Shown: positions 27,650 through 53,168 of the stretch, piece by piece
Position numbering within the stretch: position 1 is the stretch's first letter
How the letters are laid out: each line of letters opens with the position of its first letter
DNA from: Nocardia mangyaensis
GTDB taxonomy: Bacteria; Actinomycetota; Actinomycetes; Mycobacteriales; Mycobacteriaceae
Assembly: GCF_001886715.1 (NCBI RefSeq)
Contig: NZ_CP018082.1
Coordinates: 7,192,001-7,256,000 of the forward strand
Direction: 5' to 3'
Length of the DNA stretch: 64,000 bases
The notes under the pieces: model-generated
What the model was told of the DNA's origin: nothing
Databases searched by the model: none
The model's input: only the letters and a program-made list of their open reading frames with translations
Translations under genes and position numbers: made by a program

Positions 27650-30600
27650 TGGAGGTCCAGCTCGTCGTCGAGGACGGCGAACAGCTCGTCGTCGGAGACC
27701 TCGCTGTAGTCGGTGACGCCCGCGCTGTCCTCGAGCAGACCGCCGGTGTCGCGCCACTTGTCGATCAGCAGCTCGAGCTGGCCGATGATCTTGGCCCGGT
27801 CCCGGTCGTCGGTGACCTGGGTCGCGATCGACTCGCCGAGACGGTCGATGTCCTTGATGAGCAGCGAGGTGCTGTCGGTCTTCTCGATGCCGAGGGACTC
27901 GACGATGTTGTGCGCCAGCGCCGTCGGGGTCGGATAGTCGAAGACCAACGTCGCCGGGAGCGGCAGGCCGGTCGCGGCGTTGAGGTGGTTGCGGAACTCC
28001 ACGCTGGTCAGCGAGTCGAAGCCGAGTTCGCTGAACGCCCGGTCCTCCTCGATCTCGTTGGCCGAGCCGTGGCCGAGTACCGCCGCGGCGACCGAGCGCA
28101 CCAGCTTGAGCACCACGGTGTGCTGCTGGTCCGGGGTCATGTTCGACAGCTGCCTGCGCAGCGCACCGGAATCGCGACCCGGCTTCGCCGCACCGCCCGC
28201 CAGGGTCCGCAGCAGCGGCGGCACCATGGCGCCCGCCGCGCCGAGCGCGGTGCGGTCGAACTTCGCCAGCACCACGACATCGGTGTCGGTGCGCAGTGCG
28301 TCGTCGAGCATGCCGAGGCCCTGCTCGGGTTGCAGGGCGCCGAGCCCGATACGCGCCATGCGCTTGCGATCCTGGTCGGCCAGTCCCTCGCCCATGCCGA
28401 GGTCCCACAGACCCCACGCCACCGTCAGGGCGGGCAGCCCGGCGGCTTTGCGGTGGGCGGCCAGCGCGCCGAGCGCGGTGTTGGCCGCGGCGTAGTTGCC
28501 CTGACCCGCCGCGCCGAGGACGCCGGCGATGGAGGAGAACAGCACGAACGCCGACAGCGGCTGGTGCGCGGTGAGTTCGTGCAGGTGCCAGGCCGCGTCG
28601 GACTTGGGGCGCAACACCGTGTCGAGGCGTTCCGGGGTGAGCGAGCCGATCATGGCGTCGTCGAGGACACCGGCGGAATGGACCACGGAGGTCAGCGGCC
28701 GGTCGGCCGGGATGCCGGCCAGCACGCGGGCGAGGTCGGCGCGATCGGCCACGTCACAGGCCTCGATGCCGACGGTGGCGCCGAGCTCGACCAGTTCGGC
28801 GCGCAATTCCTGCGCGCCGGCGGCGGCCGCACCGCTGCGCGAGACCAGCAGCAGGTCGCGCACGCCGTGCGCGGTGACCAGATGCCGGGCCACCAGGGCG
28901 CCGAGGCCACCGGTGCCGCCGGTGATCAGCGCCGTGCCCTCGGCCGAGAAGGACTGGCCGTCTTCCGGTCTGGCCAGGCGAAGCAGTCGTGGCTGCAGGA
29001 ACGTGCCGTCACGATGGATCAGTTCGGGCTCGCCGGTGACGACCGCGGCATCGGCAGGCACCTGCGCGCCGGGCGCGATGTCGAGGACGACGATGCGCCC
29101 CGCCGCCTCGGTCTGCGCCGACCGGGCCAGCCCGCGCACGGCGGCGCCGACCAGATCCGCGGATTCACCCGGGGTCGCCGCGACGGCGCCACAGGTGCGG
29201 ACCACCAGCACGGCGCCGGCGTAGCGCTCCTCGCTGATCCATTCCTGCAGAACCGCCAGCGCCTCGTGGGTCGCCGCGCGGACCGCGTCGGGAACCTCGC
29301 CGTCGACCGGGGTGGGTTCCCAGACGACGACCGTCCCCTGCCCGACCTCGTCGCGCTGTGCCCAGTCCAGCACCGGCAGGGTCGTTTCCGTCGACGGTGG
29401 CGGCACCGGTGTCCAGTCGACCCGGTACATCGGGGCCGAGGGCGCCGAGGCGCCCGGCGCCAGCTGGTCGATGCTCACCGGCCGGGTGTGCAGCGCGTCG
29501 ACGGCCAGGACCGGCGACCCGCTCTCGTCGGCCGCGTACACGCTCAGCGCGTTGTCGGCCTTGGGTGTCATCCGCACGCGCAGGCTGGTCGCGCCGGTCA
29601 GCTGCTGGGCGACGCCGCGCCACGAATACGGCAGCAGCATCTGCCGCTCGCCGCCGACACCCCAGCTGAGCAGGATCGCGTGCAGGGCCGAATCCAGCAG
29701 GGCCGGATGCAGACCGAAGCGCGCGGCGTCGGCGAAGGCGTTCTCGCGCAGCGAGACCTCGGCGAACAGCTCGTTGCCACGCTGCCACGCCTGTCGCAGC
29801 CCCTGGAAGGTGGGGCCGTAGGTGTAGCCGTTGTCGGCGAGGAGCTCATAGGCGCCCTCGATCGCCAGCGGCGTCGCGTCCCGTGGGGGCCAGTCGAGCA
29901 GCTCGTCGAAGCCGGTGCGGTCGGCGTCCTCGGCGGTGGCACGCAGCGCGCCTTCGGCGTGCAGCATCCACACCGGCTCGACACCGGTGCTCTCCGCGCG
30001 GCTGTGGACGGTGACCGGCCGCTGCCCCTGCTCACCGGGTGTCCCCACCGAGACGCGCACCTGGACACCGCCGGACTCGGGAACCAGTAGCGGCGCGTGC
30101 AGGGTCAGTTCGTCCAGGTGGTCGCAGCCCACCTGGCCACCGGCTTGCAGTGCCATCTCGACCAGTCCCGTGCCCGGCACGAGCACGGTGCCGAGGACGG
30201 CGTGATCGGCCAGCCACGGCTGGGCCTTGCGATCGAGCCGTCCGGTCATCACGACCGAACCGTCGGGCAGTTCGATCGCGGCCCCGAGCAGCGGATGTCC
30301 GGCCGCGCGCTGGCCGAGGCCCGCCGCGTCGGTGGACCGCTGGCCCGAGGGCAGCCAGAAGCGTTCGTGCTGAAAAGCGTAGGTGGGCAAATCGATCGGC
30401 GGCCGGGTGCCGAAGACCTTGTCCCAGCCGATGCCGACACCGCGGGTGAACAGGCCGCCGAGCAGGCCGAGGACGCCACGAGCCTCGTCACCGTCGGAAC
30501 GCAGGACCGGCAGGAACACCGCCTCACCACCGGAAACGCATTCCGGGCCGAGCACCGACAAGGCGGCCCCGGGGCCGACCTCGACGAAGGTGGTGACGCC

Positions 30601-33600
30601 GTCGGCGGCGATGGTCGCGACGGCGTCGGCGAAGCGCACGGGCGCGCGGACCTGGTCCACCCAGTAGCGCGGGTCCGACCACTGGTCCTCCACCCGTCCG
30701 CCGGTCACCGTCGATACCGCCGTCAACCGTGGCGTGCCGAATTCCATTCCGGCGAGTTCCTTCTCGAACTCGCTGAGCATGGGTTCCATCAGGTCGGAGT
30801 GGAACGCGTGCGACACCCGCAGCGCCTTGGTCCGCACGCCCTGTTCGGTGAGTGCGGCCACGACGGTCTCGACAGTGGCGTCGGAGCCCGAAATCACCAC
30901 TGACGCCGGGCTGTTCACCGCCGCGATCCCGACACCGGGAACCAGCAGCGGTCGCACGGTCTCCTCGGCCGCGGCGACGGAAACCATCGAACCACCAGCC
31001 GGGAGCCGCTGCATCAACGCACCACGAGCCGCGACCATACGTGCCGCGTCACCGAGCGAGAACACACCCGCCACATGCGCCGCCGAAATCTCACCCACCG
31101 AATGACCCGCGACGACATCGACACGCACACCCAGGGATTCGAGCAGACGGAACAGCGACACCTCGAACGCGAACAACGACGCCTGCGCGAACACCGTCTG
31201 CTCCAACCGATCCGAGTCTTCACCCCAAACCACATCAGCCAACACCACCGGCTCACCCAGCCAACGACTCAGCTCCACATCCAGCACACCCGACACCTCG
31301 TCGAAGACCGCCGCGAAAACCGGGAACCGCTCGTACAACTGTCGACCCATACCCAGCCGCTGCGAACCCTGCCCCGAGAACAGCACACCGAGCCGGGAGG
31401 AACGCCGCACCACCGAGGCGACGGTGTCACCAGACGCGATGGCGTGCAGCGCGGCGCGGAGTTCGCCGCGATCGGCGGCGACCACCGCGGCGCGGTGTTC
31501 CAGGGCAGCGCGCGCGGCGAGACCGGCGCCGATGTCGGCGACGGCGATCGCGGGATCGACATCGGTCAGCCAGGACAGCACTCGCTGCGCCTGTTCGCGC
31601 AGTGCCACCGCCGATCTGGCGGACAGGACGACCGGTGCGACCGGCAGCTCGGCGGGAACGTCCGACGCAGGCGCGAGATCGCGCGGCGGTTCTTCCACGA
31701 TCACATGAGCATTCGTGCCCGAGATCCCGAACGAGGAGACACCCGCCCGACGCACCCGCTCCCCCACCGGCCACGCCTGCTCTTGGACAAGGAGTTCGAC
31801 CTGGCCCGCCGACCAGTCGACCTTCCCCGAGGGCACGTCCGCGTACAACGATCGCGGCAGTACTTCGTGCCGCATGGCCTGAATCATCTTGATGATCCCG
31901 GCGACACCCGCGGCGGCCTGCGCGTGCCCCATGTTCGACTTCAACGACCCCAGCCACAGCGGTGCGCTCTCCCCGCGATTCTGACCATAGGTCGCCAACA
32001 GCGCCTGGGCCTCGATCGGATCACCCAGCACCGTGCCAGTACCGTGCGCCTCGACCACATCGACATCCCCCGCGGACAGCCGCGCGTTCGCCAATGCCGC
32101 CCGGATGACCCGCTGCTGCGCAGGACCATTCGGCGCCGTCAAACCATTCGACGCACCATCGGAATTCACCGCCGAACCACGCACCACCGCCAACACCCGA
32201 TGCCCACGACGCCGAGCATCCGACAACCGCTCCAACACCAGCACACCCACACCCTCGGCCCAACCGACCCCATCAGCCGACTCCGAGAACGACTTACACC
32301 GCCCATCTGATGAAAGCCCGCCCTGCCGAGAGAATTCGGCGAACATGGCGGGCGTGGACATGACGGCCACGCCACCGGCGAGCGCCAACTCGCATTCGCC
32401 GTTACGCAGCGCCTGCGCGGCGAGGTGCAACGCCACCAGCGACGACGAGCACGCGGTGTCCACGGTGACCGACGGGCCTTCCAATCCGAGCGTGTAGGAC
32501 ACGCGACCGGACACCAGGCTGCCGCCGGTACTCGACGCGGCGTTCATGCCGTAGCCGTAGTCGTGATACATCGAGCCGGCGAAAACGCCGGTCGCGGAGC
32601 CGCGCAGCGTGGTCGCGTCGACGCCGGCGCGCTCGATCGCCTCCCAGGCGGTCTCGAGCAGCAAGCGTTCCTGTGGGTCCATGGTCAGCGCCTCGCGCGG
32701 TGAGATCCCGAAGAAGGCGGGATCGAAATCGCCTGCGGCGTAGAGGAACCCGCCCTCCTCGGTCTGCGCGTTGTCGCCCTGTTCGGGGTCGTAGAGGTTG
32801 GCGACATCCCACCCGCGATCGGCGGGGAATCCGGAGACCGCGTCGACGCCGTTGTCGACCAGCCGCCACAAGTCCTCGGGTGAGGCGACGCCACCGGGAT
32901 AGCGGCAGGCCATGCCCACGATCGCGACTGGTTCGTCCAGCGTGGTGCTCGACAGCGTGGGGACCACCGCCTCGGCCGGAAGGTCGTCCAGTTCACCGAG
33001 CAGGTATTCGGCGACCGCCCGGCTGGTGGGGTAGTCGAACACCAGCGTCGCGGGCAGTTGCAGACCAGTGGCCGATTTCAGGTTGTTGCGGAACTCCACG
33101 CCGGTCAGCGAGTCGAAGCCGAGTTCGCTGAACGCCCGCTCCTCCTCGATCTCGGCGGCCGAGCCGTGTCCGAGGACCGAGGCCGCCGAATTGCGGACCA
33201 GGGTGAGCAGAACGTCGTGCCGCTGTTCGGGCGAGAGCCCGGCCAGCTGACGCCGCAACGCGCCGGCGTCGCGGCCGCCGGACTTCCCGAGCCCGCCGAC
33301 CAATCCCCGCAGCAGCGGGGGCAGGGCGTAGATCCGGCCGCCCTGGTTGTTGCGTTCCCGTAGCGCCGCGAGGTCGACCACGGTGGCGACGAGGACCGGG
33401 TCGGTCGAGGCCACCGCACCGTCGAACAGCCGCAACCCGGCCTCCGCACTCAGCGCGGGAAAGCCCAAGCGCTGCATGCGCTTCCGGTCGCTGTCGGCGA
33501 GCAGGCGGCCCAGCCCGGCCTCGGTCTCCCACAGTCCGTACACCAGGCTGGTGGCCGGGAGTCCGGCCGCGCGCCGGCGGGTGGCGAGGCCGTCGAGGAA

Positions 33601-36600
33601 CGCGTTGGCCGCGGCGTAGAGGCCCTGACCACCGGGGACCAGGACACCGGCGATGGAGGAGAACAGCACGAACGCCGACAGCGGCAACTCGGCGGTGAGC
33701 TCGTGCAGGTACCAGGCGGCATCGGCCTTGGGTCGCAGCACCGCGTCGAGGCGCTCCGGTGTGGAGTCACCGAGCAAGCCGGCGTCGGCGACACCGGCGG
33801 AATGGACGATGCCGGTCAGCGGATATTCGGCGGGGATCGCTGCCAGCAGGGCCGCCAACTCCGCGCGGTCGGAGACATCGCACGCGGCGATCTCGACCTC
33901 GACGCCGGTCTCGGCCAGTTCGGCGCGCAGTTCCTCCGCGCCGGTGGCGGCCGGACCGCTGCGCGAGACGAGCAGCAGCCTGCGGACACCGTGCTCCCCG
34001 ATCAGATGTCGGGCGGCCAACGCACCGAGACCACCGGTACCACCGGTGACCAGGACGGTTCCGGTGCCGAAGGCAGGTTCCGCGGACTCCGGCGGTGGTG
34101 CGACTGGTACCCGGACCAGGCGGGAGGCCGCGAATGCCTCATCACGCCACAACAATTCGAGTTCCTCGGTGGCCGCGGCGGCTCCGACGATCGCCCCGAT
34201 CTCGGTCTCGGCGCCGGGCGCGATGTCGAGGACGAGGATGCGTCCGGTCGCCTCGGCCTGCGCCGAGCGCGCCAGGCCCCAGATGGTGGACCCGGCCAGA
34301 TCCGTGACGGTGTCGGCGACCGCGCCGTGCGTCACCACCACGAGGGTGACCTCCGCGTAGTTCTCCTCCGCCAACCATTCCCGCAGCGCACCGAGCGCTG
34401 CGGTCGTGGCGGTGCGGAGCGCGCCGGGGACGTCGCCGTCGGTGGCCAAGTCGGTACTTTCCCAGTACACCACCGCACCGGGGACCGCCTCGCCGCGGCG
34501 ATCCCAGGGGAGAACCGGCACGGCGGGGTCGGCGGTGGGCGCCGCGATCTGGGGCCAGTGCACCCGGAACAGCGGTTCGCGCACGGATCGGCCTGCCGCC
34601 GAGAGCTGTTCGGCGCTGACCGGACGGGTGTGCAGACCGTCGACCGAGAGCACCGGGGCACCGCTGTCGTCGGTGGCGACCACGCTCAGCGCGTTGTCGC
34701 CGTGCGGGGTCAGCCGCACCCGCAGCCCGGTCGCGCCGACCAACCGCAGCGAGACCCCGCGCCAGGAGTACGGCAGCTGCATCGGCCGGTCGCCGCCGAC
34801 GCCCCAGTGCAGCAGGATCGGGTGCATCGCCGAGTCGAGCAGGGCGGGGTGCAGGCCGAAGCGGCCCGCGTCGACATAGCCGCGCTCGGGGATCTCGACC
34901 TCGGCGAACAGTTCCCCACCGCGCTGCCAGGCGCGGCGCAGGCCCTGGAAAGTGGGGCCGTAGTTGTAGCCGTTGTCGGCGAGCACGTCATAGGCGCCGT
35001 CCAGATCCATCGGCGTCGCCTCGCGCGGGGGCCAGTCCTGCAGGTCGGCGAAGCCGGGCACATCGGCCTCGACCGCGTCCATCCCGAGCAACACGCCCTC
35101 GGCGTGCAGTACCCACGGCGACTCGGTCGCGCCGAGACCCTGCTCGGTGCTCTCGACGCGGCTGTGGATGGTGACCGCGCGCCGGGTGGCGTCGTCGGTC
35201 TGCGTCACGGTGACCCGGATCTGGACACCGGCGGTGTCCGGGATGAGCAGGGGCGCGTGCAGGGTGAGTTCGTCCAGGCGCGCGCAGCCGACCTGACCGC
35301 CGACCTGCAACGCCATCTCGACCAGGCCGGTGCCCGGCACGAGGACCGCGCCCATGACGGCGTGATCGGCCAGCCAGGACTGCGACATCAGCACCAGCCT
35401 GCCGGTCATCACGACCGTCCCGTCGGGCAGCGCGACGGTGGCGCCGAGCAGCGGGTGACCGGCAGCGACCTGGCCCAGGCCGACAGCGTCGCCGGTCTGC
35501 GGATCGGGTTCGAGCCAGAAGCGTTCGTGCTGAAAGGCGTAGGTGGGCAGCTCGACCGGGGCGCGCGTGCCGAACACCTTGTCCCCGGCGAGCACGGCGC
35601 CCCGGGTGAACAGGCGCCCGAGCACCTCGATGGTGGCGCGGACCTCGTCACCATCGGAGCGCGCGGATGGAATGAAGCTCGCGACGTTCTCCTCGACGCA
35701 CTCCGGCCCGAGTACCGACAGCGCGGCGCCGGGACCGATCTCGACGAAGGTGGACACACCGTCGGCCACGATGGCCGCGACCGCGGCGGCGAAGCGGACC
35801 GGGGAGCGCACCTGGCCGACCCAGTAGCGCGGGTCGGTGAGCTCCTCGGTGAGGTAGTCGCCGGTCACCGTCGAGACGAGGGCGAGGGTGGGCTGGTGGA
35901 AGGTGAGTCCGGCGATCTGCGCCGCGAACTCGTCGAGCATGGGGTCCATCAGCTCCGAGTGGAACGCGTGCGAGACGCGCAGCGCCTTGGTCCGCACGCC
36001 GCGTTCGGTCAGTACCTCGACCACCGCGTCGACAGCCGCCGACGAACCCGAGATGACTACTGCGGCAGCACTGTTCACTGCCGCGATACCGACACCGGGA
36101 ACCAGCAGCGGCCCGACGACCTCTTCGCTCGCCGCGACGGCGACCATCGAGCCACCAGCCGGGAGCCGCTGCATCAACGCACCACGAGCCGCGACCATAC
36201 GTGCCGCGTCACCGAGCGAGAACACACCAGCGACATGCGCGGCGGCGATCTCACCCACCGAATGACCCGCGACGACATCGACACGCACACCCAGGGACTC
36301 GAGCAGACGAAACAGCGACACCTCGAACGCGAACAACGACGCCTGCGCGAACACCGTCTGCTCCAACCGATCCGCGTCTTCACCCCAAACCACATCAGCC
36401 AACACCACCGGCTCACCCAGCCAGCGACTCAGCTCCGCATCGAGCACACCGGACACCTCGTCGAACGCCGCCGCGAAGACCGGGAACTGCTCGTGCAGCT
36501 GTCGGCCCATACCCAGCCGCTGCGAACCCTGTCCCGAGAAGAGGAAGCCCACGCGACCGGAGCGACGCACCAGCCCTTGCAGGACGCGCGGTGATTGGCC

Positions 36601-38247
36601 CTCGGCAGCAAGGGCATTCAGGCCCGCGATCAACTCGTCACGGCTGTCGGCGATGATCGCTGCGCGGTGCTCGAGACCCGCGCGGGCGGCGAGCTCGGCG
36701 CCGATGTCGGCGAGCGTCGGTGCGGGATCGGCCTCGGCGAGCCAGCTGGACAGACGGCCGGCCTGGTCCCGCAGCGCGCTCGCGGTCCTGCCCGAGATCA
36801 CCAGCGGCAGCAGCTGACTCGTCGGCGTGGTATCGCCCGGGGCCGGCTCGCCGCCCTCGGCCGCCACCTCACGCGGCGGTTCTTCCACGATCACATGAGC
36901 ATTCGTGCCCGAGATCCCGAACGAGGAGACACCCGCCCGACGCACCCGCTCCCCCACCGGCCACGCCTGCTCTCGGACAAGCAATTCGACCGCACCCGCC
37001 GACCAGTCGACCTTCCCCGACGGCACGTCCGCGTACAACGATCGCGGCAACACCTCGTGCCGCATGGCCTCGACCATCTTGATGATCCCGGCGACACCCG
37101 CGGCAGCCTGCGCATGGCCCATGTTCGACTTCAACGACCCCAGCCACAGCGGTGCGCTCTCCCCGCGATTCTGCCCATAGGTCGCCAACAGTGCCTGGGC
37201 CTCGATCGGATCACCCAGCACCGTGCCAGTGCCGTGGGCTTCGACGACATCCACATCGGCGGTCGACAGGCGTGCACTCGCCAGCGCCGCCCGGATGACC
37301 CGCTGCTGCGCAGGACCATTCGGCGCCGTCAAACCATTCGACGCACCATCGGAATTCACCGCCGAACCACGCACCACCGCCAACACCCGATGCCCACGAC
37401 GCCGAGCATCCGACAACCGCTCCAACACCAGCACACCCACACCCTCGGCCCAACCGACCCCATCAGCCGACTCCGAGAACGACTTACACCGCCCATCCGG
37501 CGCGAGACCACGCTGCCGGGAGAACTCGATCATCGCGCCGGGCGTCGACATGACGGCGACGCCACTGGCCAGCGCCACCTCGCATTCGCCGTTGCGCAGC
37601 GCCTGCGCGGCCAGATGCAGCGCCACCAGCGACGACGAGCACGCCGTATCCACCGTCACCGACGGCCCCTCGAGACCGAGCGTGTAGGACACCCGGCCTG
37701 AGACCAGGCTGCCGCCGGTGCTCGCGGCGGCATTCACGGAATGGCCGTAGTCGTGGTACATCACCCCGGCGAAGACGCCGGTCGCCGAACCGCGCAGCGA
37801 GGTCGGATCGATGTTGGCCCGCTCGATCGCCTCCCACGAGACTTCCAGCAGCAGTCGCTGCTGCGGATCGGTGGCCAGCGCTTCGCGCGGTGAGATGCCG
37901 AAGAAGGCCGGGTCGAAATCGCCTGCCTCGTAGAGGAAACCGCCCTCGGTGGAGTAGGTCTTGCCCGGAATGCCGGGCTCGGGGTCGTAGATCCGGTTGA
38001 TGTCCCAGCCGCGGTCGGTCGGCATGCCCGAGACCGCGTCCACACCGTTGTCGACCAAGCGCCACAGGTCCTCGGGCGTCATCACGCCACCGGGGTAACG
38101 GCAGGCCATGCCCACGATGGCGATCGGCTCGGAATTCTGCGCCTCCGCGGACCGCAACCGTCGACGGGTCTGCTGCAATTCCGCCGTGGCCCGCCGCAGG
38201 TATTCGCGCAGTCGGTCGTCATTGCCCATGGATTGTTCGACAGTCAT
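27646..38247 (-). CDS. Type I PKS, modules 3 and 4: two KS-AT-DH-KR-ACP modules
   Basis: 3533 residues. N-terminal docking coiled coil about 1-38. Module 3: KS about 40-456 (Cys203), AT (Ser663 in GHSVGE, HAFH near 762, malonyl-CoA), DH (His962, Asp1138), KR (TGGTGGLG near 1400, Tyr1544), ACP (Ser1713). Module 4: KS about 1773-2186 (Cys1933), AT (Ser2383, HAFH, malonyl-CoA), DH (His2682, Asp2852), KR (TGGTGGLG near 3110, LDD near 3196, Tyr3252), ACP (Ser3412). A C-terminal docking segment covers the last about 80 residues. Both modules have full DH and KR catalytic residues, so each should install a C=C bond. KR4 is B-type (LDD); KR3 has Ala-Asp-Ala at that site and no A-type Trp, so its stereotype is uncertain. 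No ER domain is present. The ATG has an agggg ribosome site and lies 11 bp after the first PKS gene. Long DNA tracts are shared between the two modules. Confidence 0.96.
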   Translation of the reverse strand: MTVEQSMGNDDRLREYLRRATAELQQTRRRLRSAEAQNSEPIAIVGMACRYPGGVMTPEDLWRLVDNGVDAVSGMPTDRGWDINRIYDPEPGIPGKTYSTEGGFLYEAGDFDPAFFGISPREALATDPQQRLLLEVSWEAIERANIDPTSLRGSATGVFAGVMYHDYGHSVNAAASTGGSLVSGRVSYTLGLEGPSVTVDTACSSSLVALHLAAQALRNGECEVALASGVAVMSTPGAMIEFSRQRGLAPDGRCKSFSESADGVGWAEGVGVLVLERLSDARRRGHRVLAVVRGSAVNSDGASNGLTAPNGPAQQRVIRAALASARLSTADVDVVEAHGTGTVLGDPIEAQALLATYGQNRGESAPLWLGSLKSNMGHAQAAAGVAGIIKMVEAMRHEVLPRSLYADVPSGKVDWSAGAVELLVREQAWPVGERVRRAGVSSFGISGTNAHVIVEEPPREVAAEGGEPAPGDTTPTSQLLPLVISGRTASALRDQAGRLSSWLAEADPAPTLADIGAELAARAGLEHRAAIIADSRDELIAGLNALAAEGQSPRVLQGLVRRSGRVGFLFSGQGSQRLGMGRQLHEQFPVFAAAFDEVSGVLDAELSRWLGEPVVLADVVWGEDADRLEQTVFAQASLFAFEVSLFRLLESLGVRVDVVAGHSVGEIAAAHVAGVFSLGDAARMVAARGALMQRLPAGGSMVAVAASEEVVGPLLVPGVGIAAVNSAAAVVISGSSAAVDAVVEVLTERGVRTKALRVSHAFHSELMDPMLDEFAAQIAGLTFHQPTLALVSTVTGDYLTEELTDPRYWVGQVRSPVRFAAAVAAIVADGVSTFVEIGPGAALSVLGPECVEENVASFIPSARSDGDEVRATIEVLGRLFTRGAVLAGDKVFGTRAPVELPTYAFQHERFWLEPDPQTGDAVGLGQVAAGHPLLGATVALPDGTVVMTGRLVLMSQSWLADHAVMGAVLVPGTGLVEMALQVGGQVGCARLDELTLHAPLLIPDTAGVQIRVTVTQTDDATRRAVTIHSRVESTEQGLGATESPWVLHAEGVLLGMDAVEADVPGFADLQDWPPREATPMDLDGAYDVLADNGYNYGPTFQGLRRAWQRGGELFAEVEIPERGYVDAGRFGLHPALLDSAMHPILLHWGVGGDRPMQLPYSWRGVSLRLVGATGLRVRLTPHGDNALSVVATDDSGAPVLSVDGLHTRPVSAEQLSAAGRSVREPLFRVHWPQIAAPTADPAVPVLPWDRRGEAVPGAVVYWESTDLATDGDVPGALRTATTAALGALREWLAEENYAEVTLVVVTHGAVADTVTDLAGSTIWGLARSAQAEATGRILVLDIAPGAETEIGAIVGAAAATEELELLWRDEAFAASRLVRVPVAPPPESAEPAFGTGTVLVTGGTGGLGALAARHLIGEHGVRRLLLVSRSGPAATGAEELRAELAETGVEVEIAACDVSDRAELAALLAAIPAEYPLTGIVHSAGVADAGLLGDSTPERLDAVLRPKADAAWYLHELTAELPLSAFVLFSSIAGVLVPGGQGLYAAANAFLDGLATRRRAAGLPATSLVYGLWETEAGLGRLLADSDRKRMQRLGFPALSAEAGLRLFDGAVASTDPVLVATVVDLAALRERNNQGGRIYALPPLLRGLVGGLGKSGGRDAGALRRQLAGLSPEQRHDVLLTLVRNSAASVLGHGSAAEIEEERAFSELGFDSLTGVEFRNNLKSATGLQLPATLVFDYPTSRAVAEYLLGELDDLPAEAVVPTLSSTTLDEPVAIVGMACRYPGGVASPEDLWRLVDNGVDAVSGFPADRGWDVANLYDPEQGDNAQTEEGGFLYAAGDFDPAFFGISPREALTMDPQERLLLETAWEAIERAGVDATTLRGSATGVFAGSMYHDYGYGMNAASSTGGSLVSGRVSYTLGLEGPSVTVDTACSSSLVALHLAAQALRNGECELALAGGVAVMSTPAMFAEFSRQGGLSSDGRCKSFSESADGVGWAEGVGVLVLERLSDARRRGHRVLAVVRGSAVNSDGASNGLTAPNGPAQQRVIRAALANARLSAGDVDVVEAHGTGTVLGDPIEAQALLATYGQNRGESAPLWLGSLKSNMGHAQAAAGVAGIIKMIQAMRHEVLPRSLYADVPSGKVDWSAGQVELLVQEQAWPVGERVRRAGVSSFGISGTNAHVIVEEPPRDLAPASDVPAELPVAPVVLSARSAVALREQAQRVLSWLTDVDPAIAVADIGAGLAARAALEHRAAVVAADRGELRAALHAIASGDTVASVVRRSSRLGVLFSGQGSQRLGMGRQLYERFPVFAAVFDEVSGVLDVELSRWLGEPVVLADVVWGEDSDRLEQTVFAQASLFAFEVSLFRLLESLGVRVDVVAGHSVGEISAAHVAGVFSLGDAARMVAARGALMQRLPAGGSMVSVAAAEETVRPLLVPGVGIAAVNSPASVVISGSDATVETVVAALTEQGVRTKALRVSHAFHSDLMEPMLSEFEKELAGMEFGTPRLTAVSTVTGGRVEDQWSDPRYWVDQVRAPVRFADAVATIAADGVTTFVEVGPGAALSVLGPECVSGGEAVFLPVLRSDGDEARGVLGLLGGLFTRGVGIGWDKVFGTRPPIDLPTYAFQHERFWLPSGQRSTDAAGLGQRAAGHPLLGAAIELPDGSVVMTGRLDRKAQPWLADHAVLGTVLVPGTGLVEMALQAGGQVGCDHLDELTLHAPLLVPESGGVQVRVSVGTPGEQGQRPVTVHSRAESTGVEPVWMLHAEGALRATAEDADRTGFDELLDWPPRDATPLAIEGAYELLADNGYTYGPTFQGLRQAWQRGNELFAEVSLRENAFADAARFGLHPALLDSALHAILLSWGVGGERQMLLPYSWRGVAQQLTGATSLRVRMTPKADNALSVYAADESGSPVLAVDALHTRPVSIDQLAPGASAPSAPMYRVDWTPVPPPSTETTLPVLDWAQRDEVGQGTVVVWEPTPVDGEVPDAVRAATHEALAVLQEWISEERYAGAVLVVRTCGAVAATPGESADLVGAAVRGLARSAQTEAAGRIVVLDIAPGAQVPADAAVVTGEPELIHRDGTFLQPRLLRLARPEDGQSFSAEGTALITGGTGGLGALVARHLVTAHGVRDLLLVSRSGAAAAGAQELRAELVELGATVGIEACDVADRADLARVLAGIPADRPLTSVVHSAGVLDDAMIGSLTPERLDTVLRPKSDAAWHLHELTAHQPLSAFVLFSSIAGVLGAAGQGNYAAANTALGALAAHRKAAGLPALTVAWGLWDLGMGEGLADQDRKRMARIGLGALQPEQGLGMLDDALRTDTDVVVLAKFDRTALGAAGAMVPPLLRTLAGGAAKPGRDSGALRRQLSNMTPDQQHTVVLKLVRSVAAAVLGHGSANEIEEDRAFSELGFDSLTSVEFRNHLNAATGLPLPATLVFDYPTPTALAHNIVESLGIEKTDSTSLLIKDIDRLGESIATQVTDDRDRAKIIGQLELLIDKWRDTGGLLEDSAGVTDYSEVSDDELFAVLDDELDLQ
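32096..32307. repeat. 212-bp exact repeat inside KS4 (copy at 37286-37497)
   Basis: This tract in the module 4 KS is base-for-base identical to 37286-37497 in the module 3 KS, 5190 bp away. Other near-identical tracts flank it, such as 31021-31260 against 36181-36420 in the AT domains. Codons inside the tracts are unlike the rest of the gene, with many GGT, AAT, TTG and CGT. Confidence 0.9.
37286..37497. repeat. 212-bp exact repeat inside KS3 (copy at 32096-32307)
   Basis: This is the partner of the repeat at 32096-32307, in the same orientation. It covers the KS segment around [20 protein letters not shown]. Silent sites are identical too, which points to recent duplication or gene conversion rather than protein-level selection. 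Confidence 0.9.
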
Positions 38248-38258
38248 TGTTCAAACCC

Positions 38259-52115
<13,857 letters not shown>

Positions 52116-52196
52116 GGCACAACTCCCCACATTCGAGCGCACACCGGCACCGATGATCGACACGTCAGCCGCGTGCCGGACACGAACACACCGAAA

Positions 52197-52940
52197 TCAG
52201 TTCAGCCGGGCCAGCGTCTCCGACATCAGCTGCCCGACCGCGGGCAGGTTCGATTCCATGAAGAAGTGCTTGCCCTGGTAGGCATGCAGCGCGAAATCCC
52301 CGGTGGTGAACGACTCCCAGTCCTTCGCCTCGTCCACGTCGACATAGGGATCGTCGTCGCCGGTGAGCACCACGATCGGGCACGCGACCGGTCTGCCCTC
52401 GGTGTAGACGTAGCTCTCGATGGCCCGGTAGTCCCTACGCACGACGGGCAACAGCAACTCGCGCAGTTCGGGGTCGGCCAGCCAGGTGGGCGCGGTGTCG
52501 GCCACCAAGCGCAGCTCCGTGGCGAGCTCGGCCTCGGTGTAGGTGTGGTTGTGCTCCTTGCGCGTCGAGCGCGGTGAACGGCGGCCGGACAGGAACAGCG
52601 CCTGTGGTGTGACCCCGAATTCGGGCAGGCGCCGACAGACCTCGAAGGCCACGATCGCGCCCATACTGTGTCCGTAGAGCGCGACAGCGCGGCCCTCGAC
52701 CGTGCCGGGAAGCTCCCCGAGGACACCGTCGACCAGCTCGTCGATCGAACCGGCCCATTCGTCGTGGCGACGATCCTGCCGGCCCGGATATTGCACGGAC
52801 AATGGTTCGATCGCCGGGTCGATACATCGGGCCAGCGGTGCGAAATAGGTGGCTGATCCGCCGACATGCGGAAAGCAGATCAAGGCCGTTCGGGCTAGCT
52901 CGCGCGGTAGCGATATACGCCTGATCCATTTACCGTGCAT
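52197..52940 (-). CDS. Type II (editing) thioesterase of the PKS cluster
   Basis: A 247-residue alpha/beta hydrolase of the GrsT/TEII family. The start region CFPHVGGSATYF is the family hallmark. Nucleophile Ser92 lies in GHSMG, the acid is near Asp196 in GDDDPYVD, and the base is His225 in GKHFFME. It would remove wrong or decarboxylated acyl groups from the ACPs. In this cluster it is also the only visible hydrolase that could release the finished chain. The ATG at 52940 fits the family N-terminus; the extra 58 residues of the longer ORF lie over the promoter region. It is the first gene of the PKS operon, 81 bp before the loading PKS. Confidence 0.92.
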   Translation of the reverse strand: MHGKWIRRISLPRELARTALICFPHVGGSATYFAPLARCIDPAIEPLSVQYPGRQDRRHDEWAGSIDELVDGVLGELPGTVEGRAVALYGHSMGAIVAFEVCRRLPEFGVTPQALFLSGRRSPRSTRKEHNHTYTEAELATELRLVADTAPTWLADPELRELLLPVVRRDYRAIESYVYTEGRPVACPIVVLTGDDDPYVDVDEAKDWESFTTGDFALHAYQGKHFFMESNLPAVGQLMSETLARLN

Positions 52941-52997
52941 ACACAGCCCATCTTTGCGAAAAATGCATCCTCCACACCTCCACTGAGGCCCATTTTC

Positions 52998-53027
52998 ACG
53001 GTAGTAGCGGACCGGTCGGAACGTCAA
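52998..53027 (-). promoter_or_regulatory. Candidate promoter of the thioesterase-PKS operon
   Basis: On the minus strand a -35-like ttgacg (53022-53027) is followed after 18 bases by taccgt (52998-53003). It lies about 60-85 bp before the thioesterase ATG and just downstream of the SARP-type direct repeats. It was read by eye only. Confidence 0.45.
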
Positions 53028-53045
53028 GAGACCATCGTTGTTCGT

Positions 53046-53098
53046 GGTAATCGACGGGTAATCGCGCAGACCATCGCAGGGTAATTGTCGGGTAATCG
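53046..53098 (-). promoter_or_regulatory. Two pairs of 11-bp-spaced direct repeats, probable SARP operators
   Basis: The octamer ggtaatcg (cgattacc on the coding strand) occurs at 53046, 53057 and 53091, with ggtaattg at 53080. Within each pair the start-to-start distance is exactly 11 bp, one helical turn. The pairs are 23 bp apart. Heptamer-type direct repeats at 11-bp spacing upstream of the promoter are the known binding pattern of SARP activators. A SARP gene lies next to this site. Confidence 0.68.
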
Positions 53099-53117
53099 AG
53101 CTGTTCGCACACAACGG

Positions 53118-53156
53118 CCGCGAACCCCTGTCGACACGATCGACAGGGGTTCGCGG
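53118..53156 (-). terminator. Hairpin terminator of the SARP gene
   Basis: A 16-bp perfect stem (53118-53133 with 53141-53156) closes a 7-base loop, starting 12 bp after the SARP stop. It separates SARP transcription from the PKS operon on the same strand. Confidence 0.82.
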
Positions 53157-53168
53157 ATGATTAACGAG

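Noticed and set aside
27650..28417. N-terminal extension of the last PKS ORF
   Set aside because: The extension overlaps modules of the second PKS out of frame; the docking helix begins right at the GTG at 27649.
33703..36594. Long plus-strand ORF of 963 codons opposite the second PKS, and similar ones at 25289-27709, 44220-46976 and 50634-52112
   Set aside because: These are antisense frames kept open by the high GC content of the PKS genes; they are rich in Arg, Gly and Asp, without domains, and the minus-strand PKS domains are unequivocal.
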